Shown one piece after another: positions 6,071 to 7,244 of a DNA stretch of 7,244 nucleotides. Under the pieces are notes generated by a model. It worked only from the letters and a program-made list of their open reading frames with translations. It had not been told where the DNA came from and did no database searches. Position 1 is the stretch's first letter. Each line of letters starts with the position of its first letter. Made by a program: the position numbers and the translations under genes. Source of the stretch: Bifidobacteriaceae bacterium (GTDB lineage: Bacteria > Actinomycetota > Actinomycetes > Actinomycetales > WQXJ01). The stretch is taken from positions 1 to 7,244 of the forward strand of contig JAIRTF010000050.1 of NCBI GenBank assembly GCA_031255075.1, read 5' to 3'.

Positions 6071-6364
6071 CAGGGAGCTTTGCCTAGCAGGGCGTTTCGC
6101 GAGCGCGGCGTTTCACCACCGCGCTGCCTGAGCGGGAGGTTTCGTGACCGCGGCATTCCCTGAGCGTGGCGTTTCCTGTTCGCGGCGTTCCCTGAGGGGG
6201 AAGTTTCGTGCTCGCGGCGATTCCTATTCGCGGCGTTTCCTGAGCGGGAGGTTCCGTGACCGCGGCGTTTCCTGAGCAGGAGGTTTCGTGACCGCGGCAT
6301 TCCCTGAGCGGGGCGTTTCCTGAGCGCGACTTCTCCTGGCCGGAGCATTCCTTGAGCGCGATCC
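6063..6364. repeat. Array of about 19 degenerate 16-bp tandem units
   Basis: The approximate consensus unit is TTTCCTGAGCGCGGCG, alternating with variants such as TTTCGTGACCGCGGCA and TTTCCTGAGCGGGAGG. Reading unit by unit from 6063, 15 of 19 units are exactly 16 bases; the exceptions are 6127-6139 (13, lacking the leading TTT), 6316-6330 (15), 6331-6347 (17) and 6348-6364 (17). Decayed relatives continue to about 6426, for example TTTCGTGGGACG at 6409-6420. The first unit contains the permease stop codon. Segment 6127-6178 recurs at 6271-6322 with two differences in 52, at an offset of 144 bases, exactly nine units, which indicates block duplication. There are no spacers, so it is not a CRISPR array, and no transposase or terminal repeats are nearby. 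Long open frames on the minus strand are a by-product of a stop-free unit. Function unknown; a minisatellite, a boundary element or a protein-binding array are all possible. Confidence 0.92.
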
Positions 6365-6429
6365 TTCCTGACCGTCTGATGCTCCGACCCGACTTCCTAG
6401 CGGCATGGTTTCGTGGGACGTTTCGGAAA

Positions 6430-6447
6430 AGTGACGCAGGTCTCACT
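6430..6447. promoter_or_regulatory. Inverted repeat AGTGA-N8-TCACT
   Basis: Five-base arms at 6430-6434 and 6443-6447 are perfectly complementary. The half-site resembles that of CRP/GlxR regulators (TGTGA-N6-TCACA), but the gap is eight, not six, so a CRP-type assignment is not justified. It could be an operator of another dimeric regulator or chance. Confidence 0.3.
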
Positions 6448-6457
6448 GCTTTGCGCG

Positions 6458-6480
6458 TTCTTTACCTATTTCGTAAAGAA
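6458..6480. promoter_or_regulatory. Perfect 8-bp inverted repeat, candidate operator upstream of kgd
   Basis: TTCTTTAC (6458-6465) and GTAAAGAA (6473-6480) are exact reverse complements separated by seven bases. The dyad is AT-rich in a GC-rich genome, which makes chance less likely and favours a binding site for a dimeric transcription factor. TTTACC at 6461-6466 could also serve as a -35 with a poor TACATA -10 at 6483-6488 (spacer 16), in which case the dyad would overlap the promoter. I do not recognise the site as the consensus of a specific regulator. Confidence 0.5.
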
Positions 6481-6632
6481 AGTACATAGCGTTGCCTAGT
6501 TTTGCGCTATCTTGACGTTGGGCGGCCTGTCATTGAGCCCGTTTTGACCGACGCCTAGCATGCGGTCTGGGACTTAAGTCATTCACACAGGTCACGCCCT
6601 GCGTCCCGAGCGAACTGCGACCCAAAACGGAC

Positions 6633-6638
6633 TACTAT
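6633..6638 (+). promoter_or_regulatory. Candidate -10 element for kgd
   Basis: TACTAT matches the key T1, A2 and T6 positions of TATAAT. It would start transcription near 6645 and give a leader of about 94 bases before the GTG. The -35 region about 17 bases upstream (GCGAAC) is poor, so the assignment is tentative. Confidence 0.25.
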
Positions 6639-6738
6639 CGAAGGGTGTCCATTGTCACTTCAGGACCACTTGGCGCCACCGTCGGCGCGACTTCCCGCCT
6701 GTTTTACCTCTGCTTGACCAACGAAAGGTTTCCCTGCC

Positions 6739-7244
6739 GTGACCATCGCAACGCCAACTGAAACCCCACAGCCCGGCCCCACCGCCTTCGGCGCCAACGC
6801 CTGGCTGGTAGACGATCTGTACCAGAAGTACCTGGCGGACAAAGAATCAGTCGATAAGGCCTGGTGGGACTTCTTCGCCGACTACCGCCCATCCAGCCAG
6901 CGACTCGAAGAGCACCCTGCCGCCGCAGCCCATCCCGAGGTACCGGCCCCGCCCACTACCAGAGGCCCGGTGCCGATAGCCCGCCCCGAGCCGCCCCGGC
7001 CAGATGACCGCATCCGCCACCCCAAGCCAGTTGACCTGGCCTCCGATGCCGCGCCCACCGCCGCCGCCGAACCAGCCGTCGCCCGCTACACCACCGCCGA
7101 ACCGCGCGCCCTCACCGACGCCGGCGAAGTCCCCGGCGAAGACCAAATCAAGGTCCTCAAGGGCGCGCCCATGCGCACCGCGGTCAACATGGAGACCTCC
7201 CTTGGCGTGCCCACCGCCACATCGATCCGGCAGGTCCCTGCCAA
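6739..7244 (+). CDS. kgd: Multifunctional 2-oxoglutarate metabolism enzyme Kgd/OdhA, N-terminal part
   Basis: The first 168 codons are present and the gene leaves the window at the right edge; full-length homologues are about 1,230 residues. The N-terminal motif FGANAWLVDDLYQKYLADKE (17-36) followed by AWWDFFADY is the short E1o N-terminal segment that docks the enzyme into its complex. A Pro/Ala-rich linker covers about 51-130. From about 134, EDQIKVLKGAPMRTAVNMETSLGVPTATSIR is the start of the E2-like succinyltransferase domain that actinobacterial Kgd carries fused to the thiamine-diphosphate E1 domains. The enzyme works in the cytoplasm at the 2-oxoglutarate step of the citric acid cycle. 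The start is GTG 6739: an in-frame TGA at 6715-6717 excludes anything upstream, and GAAAGG at 6723-6728 lies ten bases before it. No lipoyl domain is seen, as expected for this family. It has a long control region of its own. Confidence 0.94.
   Translation, partial: MTIATPTETPQPGPTAFGANAWLVDDLYQKYLADKESVDKAWWDFFADYRPSSQRLEEHPAAAAHPEVPAPPTTRGPVPIARPEPPRPDDRIRHPKPVDLASDAAPTAAAEPAVARYTTAEPRALTDAGEVPGEDQIKVLKGAPMRTAVNMETSLGVPTATSIRQVPA

Larger units (their letters stand above)
6427..6738. other. Control region upstream of kgd, no gene seen
   Basis: This 312-base stretch is visibly more AT-rich than the genes around it, as expected for a promoter region. It contains three inverted repeats: AGTGA-N8-TCACT at 6430-6447, an 8-bp perfect one at 6458-6480, and GACCG-N12-CGGTC at 6546-6567. 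I see no T-rich intrinsic terminator for the upstream operon and no convincing small gene or RNA. The stretch just before kgd holds its ribosome binding site GAAAGG (6723-6728). Confidence 0.7.

Noticed and set aside
6063..6364. CRISPR array
   Set aside because: Units are directly adjacent, 16 bases long and degenerate, with no unique spacers and no cas genes.
6084..6446. Minus-strand repeat-protein gene of 120 codons
   Set aside because: All three minus frames are open over the array because the unit lacks stops, so the open length is not evidence of coding. No ribosome binding site or domain is seen.
6430..6447. CRP/GlxR binding site
   Set aside because: The half-sites resemble GTGA/TCAC but are separated by eight bases instead of six, so the consensus is not met.

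Overview
The window looks like a stretch of a high-GC actinobacterial chromosome. The base composition is GC-rich, GTG starts are common, and it carries the start of a Kgd-type multifunctional 2-oxoglutarate enzyme, in which the E1o N-terminal motif is joined to an E2-like transferase domain; this fusion is characteristic of Actinobacteria. No genus can be assigned from the sequence alone. I see no tRNA, rRNA, CRISPR array, transposase, phage gene or plasmid gene.

Layout: (1) 1-1223, minus strand: a HlyC/CorC (CNNM-type) membrane protein with two CBS domains, running off the left edge. (2) 1224-1639: a gene-free, very GC-rich divergent intergenic region with a 20-bp tandem duplication and possible near-leaderless promoters. 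(3) 1640-6070, plus strand: five closely packed genes, in order an OmpR/PhoB-type response regulator, a HAMP histidine kinase with an unusually short extracytoplasmic loop, a membrane-anchored or secreted HNH-type nuclease domain protein, an ABC ATPase and an ABC-2 permease. Three of the four junctions overlap by 4 or 8 bases; the fourth is a 49-base gap with a possible hairpin. (4) 6063-6364, decaying to about 6426: an array of about 19 degenerate 16-bp tandem units that begins inside the last codons of the permease gene. (5) 6427-6738: a gene-free, more AT-rich region with several inverted repeats, presumably the kgd control region. (6) 6739-7244: the 5' end of kgd, running off the right edge.

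How the genes may work together: the two-component system, the nuclease-domain protein and the ABC-2 transporter are arranged as one operon. A kinase with a minimal sensor loop beside an ABC transporter resembles envelope-stress or antimicrobial-peptide sensing modules in layout, but the extra secreted nuclease-domain protein is not part of the modules I know. This functional link is inference from gene order. The kgd and HlyC/CorC genes are ordinary chromosomal flanks.

The least explained parts are the 16-bp tandem array fused to the permease stop codon, the kinase-nuclease-ABC operon, and the 8-bp perfect inverted repeat upstream of kgd.
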